A DNA stretch of 34,618 bases from Verrucomicrobiota bacterium (GCA_025363395.1 JANYDX010000137.1:1-34618), one strand, 5' to 3'; shown: positions 1 through 8,975, counted from the first letter of the stretch. Numbers and translations are program-made. The notes: a model not told the origin generated them from the sequence alone.

Positions 1-362
1 GCCGGCGGCGCGCCGCCGCCCGGTACGACGAACTCCTCCGCGGCACAGCCGGCGTCGTGCTGCCGGTGGAAGCCGATTACGGCGGGCACATTTATCATAT
101 CTATCCGGTGCGCGTCAGTAATCGCGACAGCCTCCTGAAACAACTGGGCGAACGCGGCATTGGTGCGGGAATTCATTATCCTGTGCCGGTGCATTTGCAA
201 AATGCCTACGCCAATCTGGGCTACAAGAAGGGCGATTTCCCCGTCAGCGAGGCTTGCGCCGATTCATTCCTTTCCCTGCCCATGTTTCCGGAATTGACCG
301 ACCAGCAGATCGAGACCGTCGTGACTGAATTCAAAGCCTGCCTCAAAAACACCCCCGTTTGA
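1..362 (+). CDS. DegT/DnrJ/EryC1-family sugar aminotransferase, C-terminal part (5' truncated by window edge)
   Basis: The reading frame is open from base 3 and ends with TGA at 360-362, so only about the last 119 residues are present. The visible part carries the C-terminal signature of PLP-dependent nucleotide-sugar aminotransferases: a GGHIYHIYPVRV strand, the segment GIGAGIHYPVPVHLQ, a GDFPVSE stretch and the closing LSLPMFPELT helix start. The family transfers an amino group from glutamate to a keto-sugar nucleotide in the cytoplasm. The catalytic PLP lysine lies upstream of the window and cannot be checked. It stands 27 bp before the FemAB-like gene, consistent with one operon. Together with the UDP-HexNAc dehydrogenase at 26923 it could belong to an amino-uronic-acid pathway of the WbpA/WbpE type, which is inference. 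The family assignment is firm; the substrate is unknown. Confidence 0.9.
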   Translation, partial: RRRAAARYDELLRGTAGVVLPVEADYGGHIYHIYPVRVSNRDSLLKQLGERGIGAGIHYPVPVHLQNAYANLGYKKGDFPVSEACADSFLSLPMFPELTDQQIETVVTEFKACLKNTPV

Positions 363-389
363 TCCAACCGGCGCCCGTTTGGAATTCCG

Positions 390-1460
390 ATGCCACCCAA
401 GGATTTTCCCTCCGAAAAGGGCCCGGAGGGTGTCCAGCTGGTAAATCCGCTGGCGATCGCCAATTGGGACACCCAATTGGCCGCTTTCCCGGACTCCGCT
501 TTTTTCCACACGGCCGCTTGGGCTCGGGTACTGCACAGCACTTATCGCTATAATCCGTTTTATTTTATTCTGGGCACTCCGCAAAAGCCCGACGCCCTCC
601 TGCCAATAATGGAAGTGAACAGCTGGGCCACCGGCCGGCGGGGAGTTTCACTGCCGTTCACGGATGCAATCGAACCACTGTGCGCCGATGCCTCCGCTTT
701 CCACCGCTTGGCCCGAGCAGCCCTGCTTCAGGCCAAAAACCGCCAATGGAAATACCTTGAATACCGAGGCACGAAAAAATGGCAGGGCGATGCCTCCATT
801 TCCACCTCGTATTTTTCCCATCTACTCAACCTCACTCCCGATGAATCGACCCTCTTTCGCGGCTGCCACGAATCGGTCCGACGGGCGGTGCGCAAAGCGG
901 ATCGCGGGGATCTGACCATCGAATTTTCCCAAAGCCTGGATGCCATCAAGGCGTTTTACAGGCTCCTCTGCCAGACTCGCAAACGCCACGGCGTGCCGAC
1001 CCAGCCGTTTTCTTTTTTTGCCAATATCCAACGTCATATCCTTGCCCAAAACCAAGGCTGGGTCGTTCTCGCCCGGAAGGGCGAAACACCCGTGGCTGGC
1101 GCCGTATACTTCCATCATGGCCGGACCGCTCTCTATAAATTCGGCGCTTCCGACGAAAATTTTCAGCAGTTGCGCGCCAACAATCTTGTCATGTGGCGGG
1201 CTATCCAATGGTACGCCGGAAAGGGATTTGCTTCGCTGGATTTTGGCCGCAGTTCGTTGGACAATGAAGGACTGCGCCGTTTCAAGCTCAGCTGGGGCAC
1301 CCGGGAGGAACGCATCGACTACTTCAGATATGACCTGCGCAAAGCAGCCTTTGTGACGGTTCAAGACAAGTCCTCCGGCTGGCATAGCGGGGTTTTCAGA
1401 ATGATGCCTCAAATTTTATGCCGCCTGTGCGGGGAAATGCTCTATCGTCACCTCGGATGA
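390..1460 (+). CDS. FemAB-like / GNAT-fold acyltransferase, exosortase-EPS associated type
   Basis: A 356-residue protein with the layout of FemAB-like proteins of EPS/exosortase loci. There is an N-terminal half with an HTAAWARVL-type motif, then a GNAT core (VVLARKGETPVAGAVYF, LYKFGASDENFQQLRANNLVMW) and a FGRSSLDNEGLRRFK segment followed by SWGTREERIDY. FemAB enzymes transfer amino acids from aminoacyl-tRNA to peptidoglycan precursors. The EPS-locus relatives are uncharacterised and may modify the polysaccharide or a lipid-linked sugar. No signal peptide or membrane span is apparent, so it is probably cytoplasmic. The ATG at 390 is the most upstream in-frame start and has no clear ribosome binding site, so the true start could be slightly downstream. 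Family fairly certain; substrate unknown. Confidence 0.82.
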   Translation: MPPKDFPSEKGPEGVQLVNPLAIANWDTQLAAFPDSAFFHTAAWARVLHSTYRYNPFYFILGTPQKPDALLPIMEVNSWATGRRGVSLPFTDAIEPLCADASAFHRLARAALLQAKNRQWKYLEYRGTKKWQGDASISTSYFSHLLNLTPDESTLFRGCHESVRRAVRKADRGDLTIEFSQSLDAIKAFYRLLCQTRKRHGVPTQPFSFFANIQRHILAQNQGWVVLARKGETPVAGAVYFHHGRTALYKFGASDENFQQLRANNLVMWRAIQWYAGKGFASLDFGRSSLDNEGLRRFKLSWGTREERIDYFRYDLRKAAFVTVQDKSSGWHSGVFRMMPQILCRLCGEMLYRHLG

Positions 1461-1554
1461 ATATGCATAATTCCATTGGACGCATTCCCCCGGTACGCTT
1501 ATCAACAGCTCAGCTGGGATTAGAATCCACCTGTCCCTTATAAACACAAAAAGT

Positions 1555-3807
1555 ATGGCAACCCCGGACTACGATAACATGGCGTCTGCACCCAGCTTCC
1601 AACTGGGTGACATCTACTACACAGTGTTCCGCCATAAATGGAAGATCGTGCTCTGCATGCTGGCCGGCTTGGCAGCTGCATATGCCTATTACAAGCTCGC
1701 CCCCACGCCCTATTACTCACAGGCAAAGCTCTTGATCCGTTACGTGGTAACGGAGGAAAGATCGTCCATGGGAATTAAAGCCGATCCCACCAAGTCTCCC
1801 GATCAATTCGGAGAGACGATCATGAATACCGAGCGTGAAATTCTGATGAGCCTGGATCTGGCTGAACAGGTGGCAAAAAGCATCGGGCCGGAAAAAATCC
1901 TGGCCAAAGCCGGCGGCGGCAACAACCCCGGCGCTGCGGCAATGCTTATCCAAGGCAGCCTGCTGGTCGACGCCCCACCCCGGAGCAGCGTCATTCTGGT
2001 CGGTTTCAAACATCCCGATCCCGCCATGGTCCAGGTCGTCCTGGGTGAACTGGTGGACAGCTACCTCAAACGACATGTCGAGATCCATCTGGCCGCGGGT
2101 ATGATCAGCGACGCCATGTCTCAAGAAGCAGATCAATTGCGCGCCCAACTTTCTCAAACCGAAGAAGAATTACGCAAACTCATGAACAACGCGGGTATTA
2201 TCTCGCTGGAGGATGCCAAAAAAGGATTCGGGGACCAAATCGCACGGTTGCGCCAGGAAATTTTTGCGGTCCAAGCCCAGCTGGCTGAACAATCCAGCCT
2301 TTTTCAGGACATGAACAGGTCGAGTTCCGCCCCCGCTCCCGACGCCTCACCCGAGGGAGAGCAGACGGCACCATCGGCAGACCAAATCTCCGCTTACCAG
2401 AAAATCGCGGCAAATATCGGCAGGCTCCAGCGCAGGGAGCAGGATTACCTGAACATTGGTTTCGCCGAGGAAAGCACCCGGGTTAAAGAAGTCAGAGCTC
2501 AGCTGGCTGAAGCCGATGAGCAAAGAAAAAAGCTGGAAGCCGCCGCGCCCGGGTTGAGCCGCATCCCAGCGGTAGCGCAGGGACCCGCCAATCCCAACCT
2601 GATTGCGGGCGCCTTTAATCCTGGGAGTGCCGCCGCTCAGATCTCAGGCCTCAAGGCAAGGGTCAGGACATTAAACGAGCAACTCGACATGGTGCGCGCC
2701 GAGGCCGCGAAGGTCGACAATCTCGAAACCTCCATTCTCGAACTGCGCCGCCGCAAAGAACTTGAGGAAGCCAATTACCGCAATATCTCCGCCAGCCTCA
2801 AGGCCTCCCAGATCAACGAACGCCTCGGAACCGGGCGTCCGCCTAACATCATCAAGATCGAAGCGCCCACTCCTCCGACCAAAAATACCAGCAAGGTCAA
2901 CAAGACCATCGGCATGATTGCGGTCGGCGGAATTTTTGTGGGTCTCGGGTGGGCATTTTTCCTTGAGCTGTATTTGGATCGCTCGATCAGGCGTCCCACC
3001 GACATCGAACGGACCCTGCGACTCCCGCTCTTCCTTTCCATTCCCAAAACCGGATCGCAGGCGCTGCTTCCGAGCGGAACGCGGTCAAATTCGCGGGCCC
3101 CGATGCTAACTGACGCGGCGGGGAGTAGCTCGACTTCGCTGGAAATTTCCCCTTCGCGCGGCGCCGCCACTCTGGCGCTCAATCCTTTTTACGAGACCCT
3201 GCGCGATCGATTGATCAATTACTTCGATTCATTGAATATCCGGCACAAACCAAAACTCGTCGCCGTGACCGGCATGGGCAAGGACTCGGGTGTAACCACC
3301 ATTGCCGCAGGACTCGCCCGCAGCTTTTCGGAAACCGGTGAAGGCAATGTCCTGCTCGTCGACATGACCCAAGGCCAGGGCTCCGCCCAACATTTCCACA
3401 AGGGCGCCACGGTCGTCGGCCTGGAGCAACTGCTCGACACGAAGGATTCCGGGCGCGTACAGGATAATCTCTACGTCGTTTCGGAAAATTCCAGTAGCGA
3501 CCGTCTGGCCAAGGGCATGCCTCAACGCTTCAACCAGCTCATCCCGAAGCTCAAGGCCAGTGACTTTGACTACATCATCTTCGACATGCCACCGGTGAAC
3601 CAAATCAGTATCACGCCGCGTCTGGCCAGTTTCATGGACATGATGCTGTTGGTGGTCGAAGCGGAAAAAACCGACCGGGATCTGGCCCTTCAAGCAAGTG
3701 CCATGCTTTTAAAATCAAAGACTCCGGTTGGCGTGGTGCTAAATAAAACCAAATCCTACATTCCCACTTCAATCCACCAAGATCGGGACTCGCTGCTCGG
3801 GAGCTAA
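1555..3807 (+). CDS. Wzz/GumC-type polysaccharide chain-length determinant fused to a degenerate BY-kinase-like ATPase domain
   Basis: 750 residues. An N-terminal Wzz domain starts with a membrane span at about 30-47, followed by a long periplasmic region with heptad-like coiled-coil stretches (about 185-250, 280-315, 370-420). A second span lies at about 451-472, and a cytoplasmic MinD/Wzc-like domain follows (about 545-750). This is the architecture of EPS co-polymerases that control chain length and couple polymerisation to export. The ATPase domain keeps a Walker B with the DxPP signature (IIFDMPP, D677). The Walker A is GMGKDSGVTT, with valine (V580) where the GKS/T lysine should be. The Walker A' reads LLVDMT, without the second Asp. 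The C-terminus has no tyrosine cluster. The protein is therefore probably not an active tyrosine kinase. It lies 94 bp after the FemAB-like gene and may have its own promoter; a TATAAA at 1539 lacks a good -35. Confidence 0.9.
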   Translation: MATPDYDNMASAPSFQLGDIYYTVFRHKWKIVLCMLAGLAAAYAYYKLAPTPYYSQAKLLIRYVVTEERSSMGIKADPTKSPDQFGETIMNTEREILMSLDLAEQVAKSIGPEKILAKAGGGNNPGAAAMLIQGSLLVDAPPRSSVILVGFKHPDPAMVQVVLGELVDSYLKRHVEIHLAAGMISDAMSQEADQLRAQLSQTEEELRKLMNNAGIISLEDAKKGFGDQIARLRQEIFAVQAQLAEQSSLFQDMNRSSSAPAPDASPEGEQTAPSADQISAYQKIAANIGRLQRREQDYLNIGFAEESTRVKEVRAQLAEADEQRKKLEAAAPGLSRIPAVAQGPANPNLIAGAFNPGSAAAQISGLKARVRTLNEQLDMVRAEAAKVDNLETSILELRRRKELEEANYRNISASLKASQINERLGTGRPPNIIKIEAPTPPTKNTSKVNKTIGMIAVGGIFVGLGWAFFLELYLDRSIRRPTDIERTLRLPLFLSIPKTGSQALLPSGTRSNSRAPMLTDAAGSSSTSLEISPSRGAATLALNPFYETLRDRLINYFDSLNIRHKPKLVAVTGMGKDSGVTTIAAGLARSFSETGEGNVLLVDMTQGQGSAQHFHKGATVVGLEQLLDTKDSGRVQDNLYVVSENSSSDRLAKGMPQRFNQLIPKLKASDFDYIIFDMPPVNQISITPRLASFMDMMLLVVEAEKTDRDLALQASAMLLKSKTPVGVVLNKTKSYIPTSIHQDRDSLLGS

Positions 3808-3837
3808 CGAGCCGGAATTCAACTCGGATTTTTTCTT
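3808..3837 (+). terminator. Weak terminator-like hairpin with T-tract
   Basis: Immediately after the stop codon of the chain-length gene, CGAG (3808-3811) can pair with CTCG (3823-3826), followed closely by a run of Ts (3831 region, TTTTTTCTTT). The stem is only 4 bp, so this is a poor intrinsic terminator. It may cause partial termination before the 149-bp gap that precedes the next gene. Low confidence. Confidence 0.25.
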
Positions 3838-3956
3838 TCGCCGGACCTTCGGTGCGCTTGGACAAAACCCACCATTCCCAACCACTGTGTCTTGAAAAAA
3901 TGGGCGGGCATCATCAGGCCAAATCCCAGGGATTTTTATAGGCCGCACCTTCCGTC

Positions 3957-6116
3957 ATGCTCATCCAAAACATTTATTATTTGCTGAAACCCTTGCTGCC
4001 ATGGGACGTGCGGATGGCCTTGCGCCGGCCCGCGGCGCGGCGAAAGAGAGCCGCCACTACATCAGTCTGGCCCATAAAGCAAATAGCAGGGCGCACCCCC
4101 GCAGGTTGGCCGGGATGGCCAGGCGGCAAAAAATTTGCGCTGGTCCTGACTCATGACGTTGAAGGCCCGAGTGGCCTGGCCAAATGCCGCAAGCTGATGA
4201 AGCTGGAGCAGGAGCTTGGATTCGTTTCGTCGTTCAATCTGATTCCAGAAGGTCCGTATGAGGTTCCTCCTGAATTGCGCTCGGAACTCGCGCAAAACGG
4301 CTTCGAAGTCGGAGTGCATGATCTCAAACATGACGGCAAACTTTTTGGTTCCCAAAGTGGGTTCGCCCGAAAAGCCCCCCGCATTAATCACTATCTCCGC
4401 GAATGGGGCGCCCAAGGATTTCGGGCGGGATTCATGCTCAGAAATCTGGATTGGCTCCATCAGCTGGATATCCGGTACGACATGTCCACGTTCGATACCG
4501 ATCCCTTCGAAATGCAATCGGACGGAATGGACACAATATTTCCCTTCTGGATTCCTACTCCCTCATCCGCGAGCAACCCGGGCCGCGCAGCAACAGATCC
4601 TGATGGCGCAGCGGCTGCCCCCTTGCGCAACGGATATGTGGAACTCCCCTATACCTTGCCTCAAGATTCACCGGTGTTCATGGTTCACGGCGAAACCTCA
4701 CCCGATATCTGGACAAACAAACTCGACTGGATTGCACGGCACGGCGGAATGGCGTTGGTCAATGTGCATCCCGACTATCTGCAATTCGACGGCGAGCCGG
4801 CCTCAGCCAAGACATTTCCCGTCAAACATTACCTCCGCTTCCTGCAACACGCCCGGGAAAATTACGGCGACGTTTTCTGGCAGCCGTTGCCGCGGCAAAT
4901 GGCGGAGTATGTCGCGCAGATAAAGCCGCTGGCCCGCAAATCCCGAACGATCGGAATGGTCACGCATTCGTTCTACGAAAGTGACAACCGGGTGGTCCGA
5001 TACGCAGAGACCTTGGCCGCGCGGGGGGATACCGTTAATGTTTTTGCCCTGCGCCGTTCCCCGCAGTTGCCCAAGATGGAAGTGATCGAGGGCGTGAACG
5101 TTTTCCGGATCCAGGACAGATTTGGCAAAAACGAGCGCTCGAAATTTTCCTACTTCTGGCCTCTGGTCCGGTTTCTTGCTGTGTCATCCTGGTGGCTGAC
5201 CCGCTCCCACCTGCGAAAGAAATATGACCTCCTGCATATTCATAACATTCCGGATTTCCTGATTTTCTCTGCTTGTTATCCCAAATTGACCGGGACCCCG
5301 GTCGTTCTTGATGTGCACGACATCGTCCCGGAATTCTTTTCCAGCAAATTTGGCACGAACAACAAGGGCGCTGCGTTTACCCTGTTAAAATTGATGGAGC
5401 GGGTTTCCGCCGCCATGGCCGACCAGGTAATTATCGCCAACCACCTCTGGCTCGAAACCTACATGGCTCGGACGCACACGCGGGGCAGATGCACCGCGTT
5501 TATCAACAATGTCGACTCGGGGATTTTCGCCCCGGTTCCGCGCAAACGAAACGACGGCAAACTCATCATCCTTTTTCCCGGCGGGCTCCAGTGGCATCAA
5601 GGCTTGGACATCGCGATACGGGCGTTTGGGAGAATCCGCGCCCAGGTGCCCAATGCCGAATTCCACATCTATGGCGATGGCAATGCCAAGGAATCATTGG
5701 TCGCCTTGACCGCCGAGCTGAATCTGAACGACCGGGTAAAATTCTTCGAACCGCTGAATGTCCGGAAAATTGCCGCGATCATGGCTGATGCCGACCTCGG
5801 AGTCGTGCCTAAGCGGGCCGATTCTTTCGGCAACGAAGCTTACAGCACAAAAATCATGGAGTTTATGTCCGTCGGTGTTCCCGTCGTGATCGCGAACACC
5901 AAAATCGACCGGTATTATTTTAACGACTCGATCGTACGATTCTTCGAATCCGGCAATGACGAAGCGCTGGCGACGGAAATGCTGGATCTTCTCGGCAAAC
6001 CGGAAACCCGTCAGCGCCTCGCTGCCGCCGCCCTCCAATACGCAGCCGATAATTGCTGGAATACGAGAAAGGTCGAATACCTCGCGCTGGTCGACAACCT
6101 GATTGAACGAAAATAG
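3957..6116 (+). CDS. Bifunctional protein: polysaccharide deacetylase (NodB-like) domain fused to a GT4 glycosyltransferase
   Basis: 719 residues with two recognisable halves. Residues about 60-325 look like a polysaccharide deacetylase barrel. They carry the metal/catalytic motif THDVEG (H66, D67) and an HxxxH pair (H121, H125 in GVHDLKHDG), then the AGFMLRNLDWL and MVHGETSPDIW segments. From about residue 331 a GT-B glycosyltransferase of family GT4 begins (SRTIGMVTHSFYESDNRVVRYAETLAARG region). It contains VVLDVHDIVPEFF, a LIILFPGGLQWHQGLDIAIRAF strand-helix and the donor-binding FMSVGVPVVIANT near the C-terminus. One polypeptide may thus remove an acyl group and add a sugar to the same growing glycan, presumably at the cytoplasmic face, since no signal peptide is evident. 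The family match of each half is strong; the coupling of activities is inference. The start at ATG 3957 gives a short basic leader before the barrel. Confidence 0.88.
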   Translation: MLIQNIYYLLKPLLPWDVRMALRRPAARRKRAATTSVWPIKQIAGRTPAGWPGWPGGKKFALVLTHDVEGPSGLAKCRKLMKLEQELGFVSSFNLIPEGPYEVPPELRSELAQNGFEVGVHDLKHDGKLFGSQSGFARKAPRINHYLREWGAQGFRAGFMLRNLDWLHQLDIRYDMSTFDTDPFEMQSDGMDTIFPFWIPTPSSASNPGRAATDPDGAAAAPLRNGYVELPYTLPQDSPVFMVHGETSPDIWTNKLDWIARHGGMALVNVHPDYLQFDGEPASAKTFPVKHYLRFLQHARENYGDVFWQPLPRQMAEYVAQIKPLARKSRTIGMVTHSFYESDNRVVRYAETLAARGDTVNVFALRRSPQLPKMEVIEGVNVFRIQDRFGKNERSKFSYFWPLVRFLAVSSWWLTRSHLRKKYDLLHIHNIPDFLIFSACYPKLTGTPVVLDVHDIVPEFFSSKFGTNNKGAAFTLLKLMERVSAAMADQVIIANHLWLETYMARTHTRGRCTAFINNVDSGIFAPVPRKRNDGKLIILFPGGLQWHQGLDIAIRAFGRIRAQVPNAEFHIYGDGNAKESLVALTAELNLNDRVKFFEPLNVRKIAAIMADADLGVVPKRADSFGNEAYSTKIMEFMSVGVPVVIANTKIDRYYFNDSIVRFFESGNDEALATEMLDLLGKPETRQRLAAAALQYAADNCWNTRKVEYLALVDNLIERK

Positions 6117-6160
6117 CCCCTCCCTGCGATCCGACCGAAGCTCCCCCCGCCTCTTTACGC

Positions 6161-7327
6161 ATGAACCCCTCACCCGCCACCACCGCTGCCGCTAGCCTAG
6201 ATGCCGTCCAAAAATGGGTCGAGGACCGGAACTACAAAGGATACGATCCGGGTGACGGACTAACCAGCTACCTGCGGTCACTCACATTCGGGGATCTCTT
6301 CGCCGAACGGTTGCTCCAACAGGCCATTTGGAAGTCGCCGATCAATCTGCGCCCGATTCTTGGCGTGAAGCCGTTGGATTCCACCAAAGGGCGCGGTTTC
6401 ATGGCATGGGGCTATTTGTTCCGCTACCGCATTGACCGGAACGTCGAGTACCTCAACAAGGCGATCGCGTGCCTGGAGTGGCTTGATCAAAACCGGGAAC
6501 ACGGCCAGATCGGCTGCTGCTGGGGAAACCATTTTGATTTCACCACGCGTTCCGGCCGGATGAAAGCCCACACACCCACCATCGTTTGGTCAGGCTTGAT
6601 CGGGCAAGCGGTGCTGGAAGCGTACGAACAAACCCTCGATCCCAAGTGGCTCGCGATGGCGGAGGGTATTTGCACTTGGATCCTCGCCCTGCCCAAGGAA
6701 ATCACGCGAGAAGGCAACTGCCTCAGCTATACCGCGGTGTTTCAGAATTCGGTCCACAATTCCAACCTGCTTGGCGCTGCCGTCCTGGCCCGCACTTGGA
6801 AACACACCCGCAACCCGGCGTATCTCGAAGTCGCGCGGGAAGCGGCCACCTACACTTGCGCGCGTCAGCGGCCGGATGGCTCGTGGTGGTACGGTGAAAA
6901 TCCCAAATACCAGTGGATCGATAATTTCCACACGGCCTACAATCTGGACAGCCTCAAACGCTACGTCGATTACACCGGCGACAGTTCATTCCGCGTGAAT
7001 ATCGATCATGGTTACGACTATTTCAAAAAGGTATTTTTTGATCCGTCGGGTTGCCCCCGGTATTACCACAATCGCCGGAATCCAATCGATATTCAATGTG
7101 CCGCGCAGGCCATCGACACCTTCAGCTTTTTTTCGGAGCAGGACTCGGATGCGCTGCGCCAGGCTTCGCGGGTCGCTGAATGGACCATTGAAAACATGCA
7201 GGATCCGAAGGGATTTTTCTACTACCGAAAATATCCCCTGCTGACGGCCAAGACTCCTTACTTCCACTGGGGACAGGGAACGATGTTCAAGGCCCTGGCT
7301 CATTTACTGTACAAGCTTTCCCGTTAA
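6161..7327 (+). CDS. (alpha/alpha)-barrel, six-hairpin-glycosidase-like protein of polysaccharide loci; function unknown
   Basis: 388 residues, almost entirely helical, with aromatic and glycine-rich turns repeated through the chain (QIGCCWGNHFDF, RPDGSWWYGENP, FYYRKYPLLTAKTPYFHWGQG). This is the pattern of (alpha/alpha)6 barrels such as GH88/GH105-type hydrolases and the C-terminal domain of glucuronyl C5-epimerases. The opening motif RNYKGYDPGDGL marks a family of about 390 residues that I remember from EPS clusters, where some database entries carry a misleading delta-aminolevulinate dehydratase label. No zinc or Schiff-base motif of that enzyme is visible. There is no signal peptide, so it is likely cytoplasmic. 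It sits 44 bp after the deacetylase-GT4 fusion and 18 bp before a GT2, so it is probably cotranscribed. A role as epimerase, lyase or sugar-binding factor is guesswork. Confidence 0.7.
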   Translation: MNPSPATTAAASLDAVQKWVEDRNYKGYDPGDGLTSYLRSLTFGDLFAERLLQQAIWKSPINLRPILGVKPLDSTKGRGFMAWGYLFRYRIDRNVEYLNKAIACLEWLDQNREHGQIGCCWGNHFDFTTRSGRMKAHTPTIVWSGLIGQAVLEAYEQTLDPKWLAMAEGICTWILALPKEITREGNCLSYTAVFQNSVHNSNLLGAAVLARTWKHTRNPAYLEVAREAATYTCARQRPDGSWWYGENPKYQWIDNFHTAYNLDSLKRYVDYTGDSSFRVNIDHGYDYFKKVFFDPSGCPRYYHNRRNPIDIQCAAQAIDTFSFFSEQDSDALRQASRVAEWTIENMQDPKGFFYYRKYPLLTAKTPYFHWGQGTMFKALAHLLYKLSR

Positions 7328-7345
7328 CTTCAGTTCCGTCCTGTC

Positions 7346-8239
7346 ATGCCCGCCTCGACCCTCACCTACGCCCTCATCACGCCAGCGCGCAACGAGGAAG
7401 CGTTGATTGAACAGACCATCCAGTCGATGCTGGCGCAGACTCTTCGCCCGATGAAGTGGCTGATTGTCAGCGATGGTTCAACAGACCACACCGACGCCAT
7501 CGTCAGCCGGTATGCCGCAGATCATCCCTGGATCGACTTGCTCCGCTTGCCCGAACGGCGCGACCGTCAGTTCGCGGCCAAAGCACGCGCCTTCAACACG
7601 GCCTATGAAAAAATCCGCGGGCTCGATTTCGATCTGATCGGCAATCTCGACGCGGACATCACCTTCGAGCCCGACTACTATGAATTCCTCGTGGGGAAAT
7701 TCGCCGGAGCGCCCAAACTGGGCGTGACCGGAACCCCGTTTGTGGAAGACACGCAGGACCACACCTACGCGCACCGGTTCGCCGACCTTCGCCATGTGTC
7801 GGGCGCCTGCCAGTTGTTCCGAAGAACCTGCTTTGAAGAGGTCGGAGGATATGTTCCGATCAAAGGCGGCGCGATCGACTGGGTCGCGGTCACGACCGCC
7901 AGAATGAAAGGCTGGGAAACCCGCACCTTCGTTGAGAAAACCTGCTTTCATCATCGAAAGATTGGCACCGCCAACGACAGCTCTTGGATGGTCTATTTTC
8001 ACTATGGGAAAAAAGCCTACTACGTGGGCGGACATCCCGCGTGGGCCTTGATGCGGGGTTTCTTCACGATGCGACGCAAGCCCTGGATCATCGGCGGTTT
8101 CCTGTTTCAATGGGGTTATTTCTGGTCATTCGTCACCCGAATGCCACGGGCGGTCAGCCCTGAACTGATGGCCTTTCATCGGGGTGAACAAATGTCCCGT
8201 CTGAAACGGCTGGTCGGATCCGCCTCCGCCGGGGACTGA
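7346..8239 (+). CDS. GT2-family glycosyltransferase
   Basis: 297 residues with a classic GT-A fold. The N-terminus has the nucleotide-binding strand YALITPARNEEALIEQTIQSML and then WLIVSDGSTDHT. The DxD metal site is NLDADI (D102, D104). The acceptor-side region includes SGACQLFRRTCFEEVGGY and GAIDWVAVTTARMKGW. The C-terminal segment about 225-270 is hydrophobic and aromatic and may associate with the membrane. It uses a nucleotide sugar to extend the EPS repeat unit. The gene ends 4 bp before the YdjC-like gene, indicating tight cotranscription. Sugar specificity cannot be read from sequence. Confidence 0.92.
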   Translation: MPASTLTYALITPARNEEALIEQTIQSMLAQTLRPMKWLIVSDGSTDHTDAIVSRYAADHPWIDLLRLPERRDRQFAAKARAFNTAYEKIRGLDFDLIGNLDADITFEPDYYEFLVGKFAGAPKLGVTGTPFVEDTQDHTYAHRFADLRHVSGACQLFRRTCFEEVGGYVPIKGGAIDWVAVTTARMKGWETRTFVEKTCFHHRKIGTANDSSWMVYFHYGKKAYYVGGHPAWALMRGFFTMRRKPWIIGGFLFQWGYFWSFVTRMPRAVSPELMAFHRGEQMSRLKRLVGSASAGD

Positions 8240-8243
8240 GCGA

Positions 8244-8975
8244 ATGCTGATTATAAACGCAGACGATTTAGGCCGTTCGCCTGCGGCCACCGACAACACG
8301 CTCGCCTGTCACGCGCACCACCGACTCAGTTCAACCAGCGCGATGGTTTACATGGTTGATTCGGAGCGGGGCGCCGAAAGGGCGCTGGCCTCGGGCATCG
8401 ACGTGGGATTCCACCTCAATCTCTCGGAAAGTTTCACCGGTCCGGCGGTTCCCTCCCGACTGCGCGAGAGTCACGAACGCATCCGCCGCTTCCTAAAATC
8501 CAGCAAGTACGCCCTACTGCTCTTCCATCCCTTTCTACGGGCGCAGTTCCGCGAAGTGTTCCACATCCAGCACGAAGAGTTCCTGCGACTTTATCGACGA
8601 CCGCCTTCACACTTGGACGGCCATCAACACCTGCATCTCTCAAGCAATGTCCTGCTGGAGGGTCTGCTTCCCCCCGGCACCAAGGTGCGGCGGAGTTTTT
8701 CATTTCAAGCCGGAGAAAAAAGCCTGGTTAACCGCTGGTATCGGGGTGCGGTGGATCGCCGACTCGCCCGGCAGCACCAACTGACCGATCATTTTTTCGC
8801 CCTCTCGCAGAATATGCGTCCGGATCGTCTGACCCGAATAATGACTCTCGCACAAAGTTCGAATGTAGAACTCATGACTCACCCTGAAATTCCCGTCGAA
8901 CATGCGTACCTGATGAGCGACGAGTTCCAACGCGCTTTGTCTCCCGTACGCCTCGCAGGTTATGATGCCCTCTGA
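8244..8975 (+). CDS. YdjC/ChbG-family carbohydrate deacetylase
   Basis: 243 residues matching the YdjC fold. It has an N-terminal metal site LIINADDLGRS (D7, D8), the segment VGFHLNLSE with its metal-binding histidine, and the LDGHQHLHL motif. A LMTHPE motif lies near the C-terminus. Characterised members (ChbG, HpnK) remove acetyl groups from N-acetylated sugars or related substrates. The protein is on the short side for the family. It begins 4 bp after the preceding GT2 and overlaps the next GT2 by 14 bp, so translation is likely coupled. With the CE4-type domains at 3957 and 17327 it makes three deacetylase-like proteins in one locus. Confidence 0.87.
   Translation: MLIINADDLGRSPAATDNTLACHAHHRLSSTSAMVYMVDSERGAERALASGIDVGFHLNLSESFTGPAVPSRLRESHERIRRFLKSSKYALLLFHPFLRAQFREVFHIQHEEFLRLYRRPPSHLDGHQHLHLSSNVLLEGLLPPGTKVRRSFSFQAGEKSLVNRWYRGAVDRRLARQHQLTDHFFALSQNMRPDRLTRIMTLAQSSNVELMTHPEIPVEHAYLMSDEFQRALSPVRLAGYDAL

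Noticed and set aside
822-1412. Long minus-strand open frames opposite the plus-strand genes (also at 3229-3693, 7478-8110, 10247-11176, 24034-24522)
   Set aside because: All lie inside well-recognised plus-strand genes and have no family features. They are expected in high-GC DNA.
1539-1544. TATAAA upstream of the chain-length gene as a promoter
   Set aside because: No acceptable -35 at 16-18 bp, and it lies only about 10 bp from the start codon.
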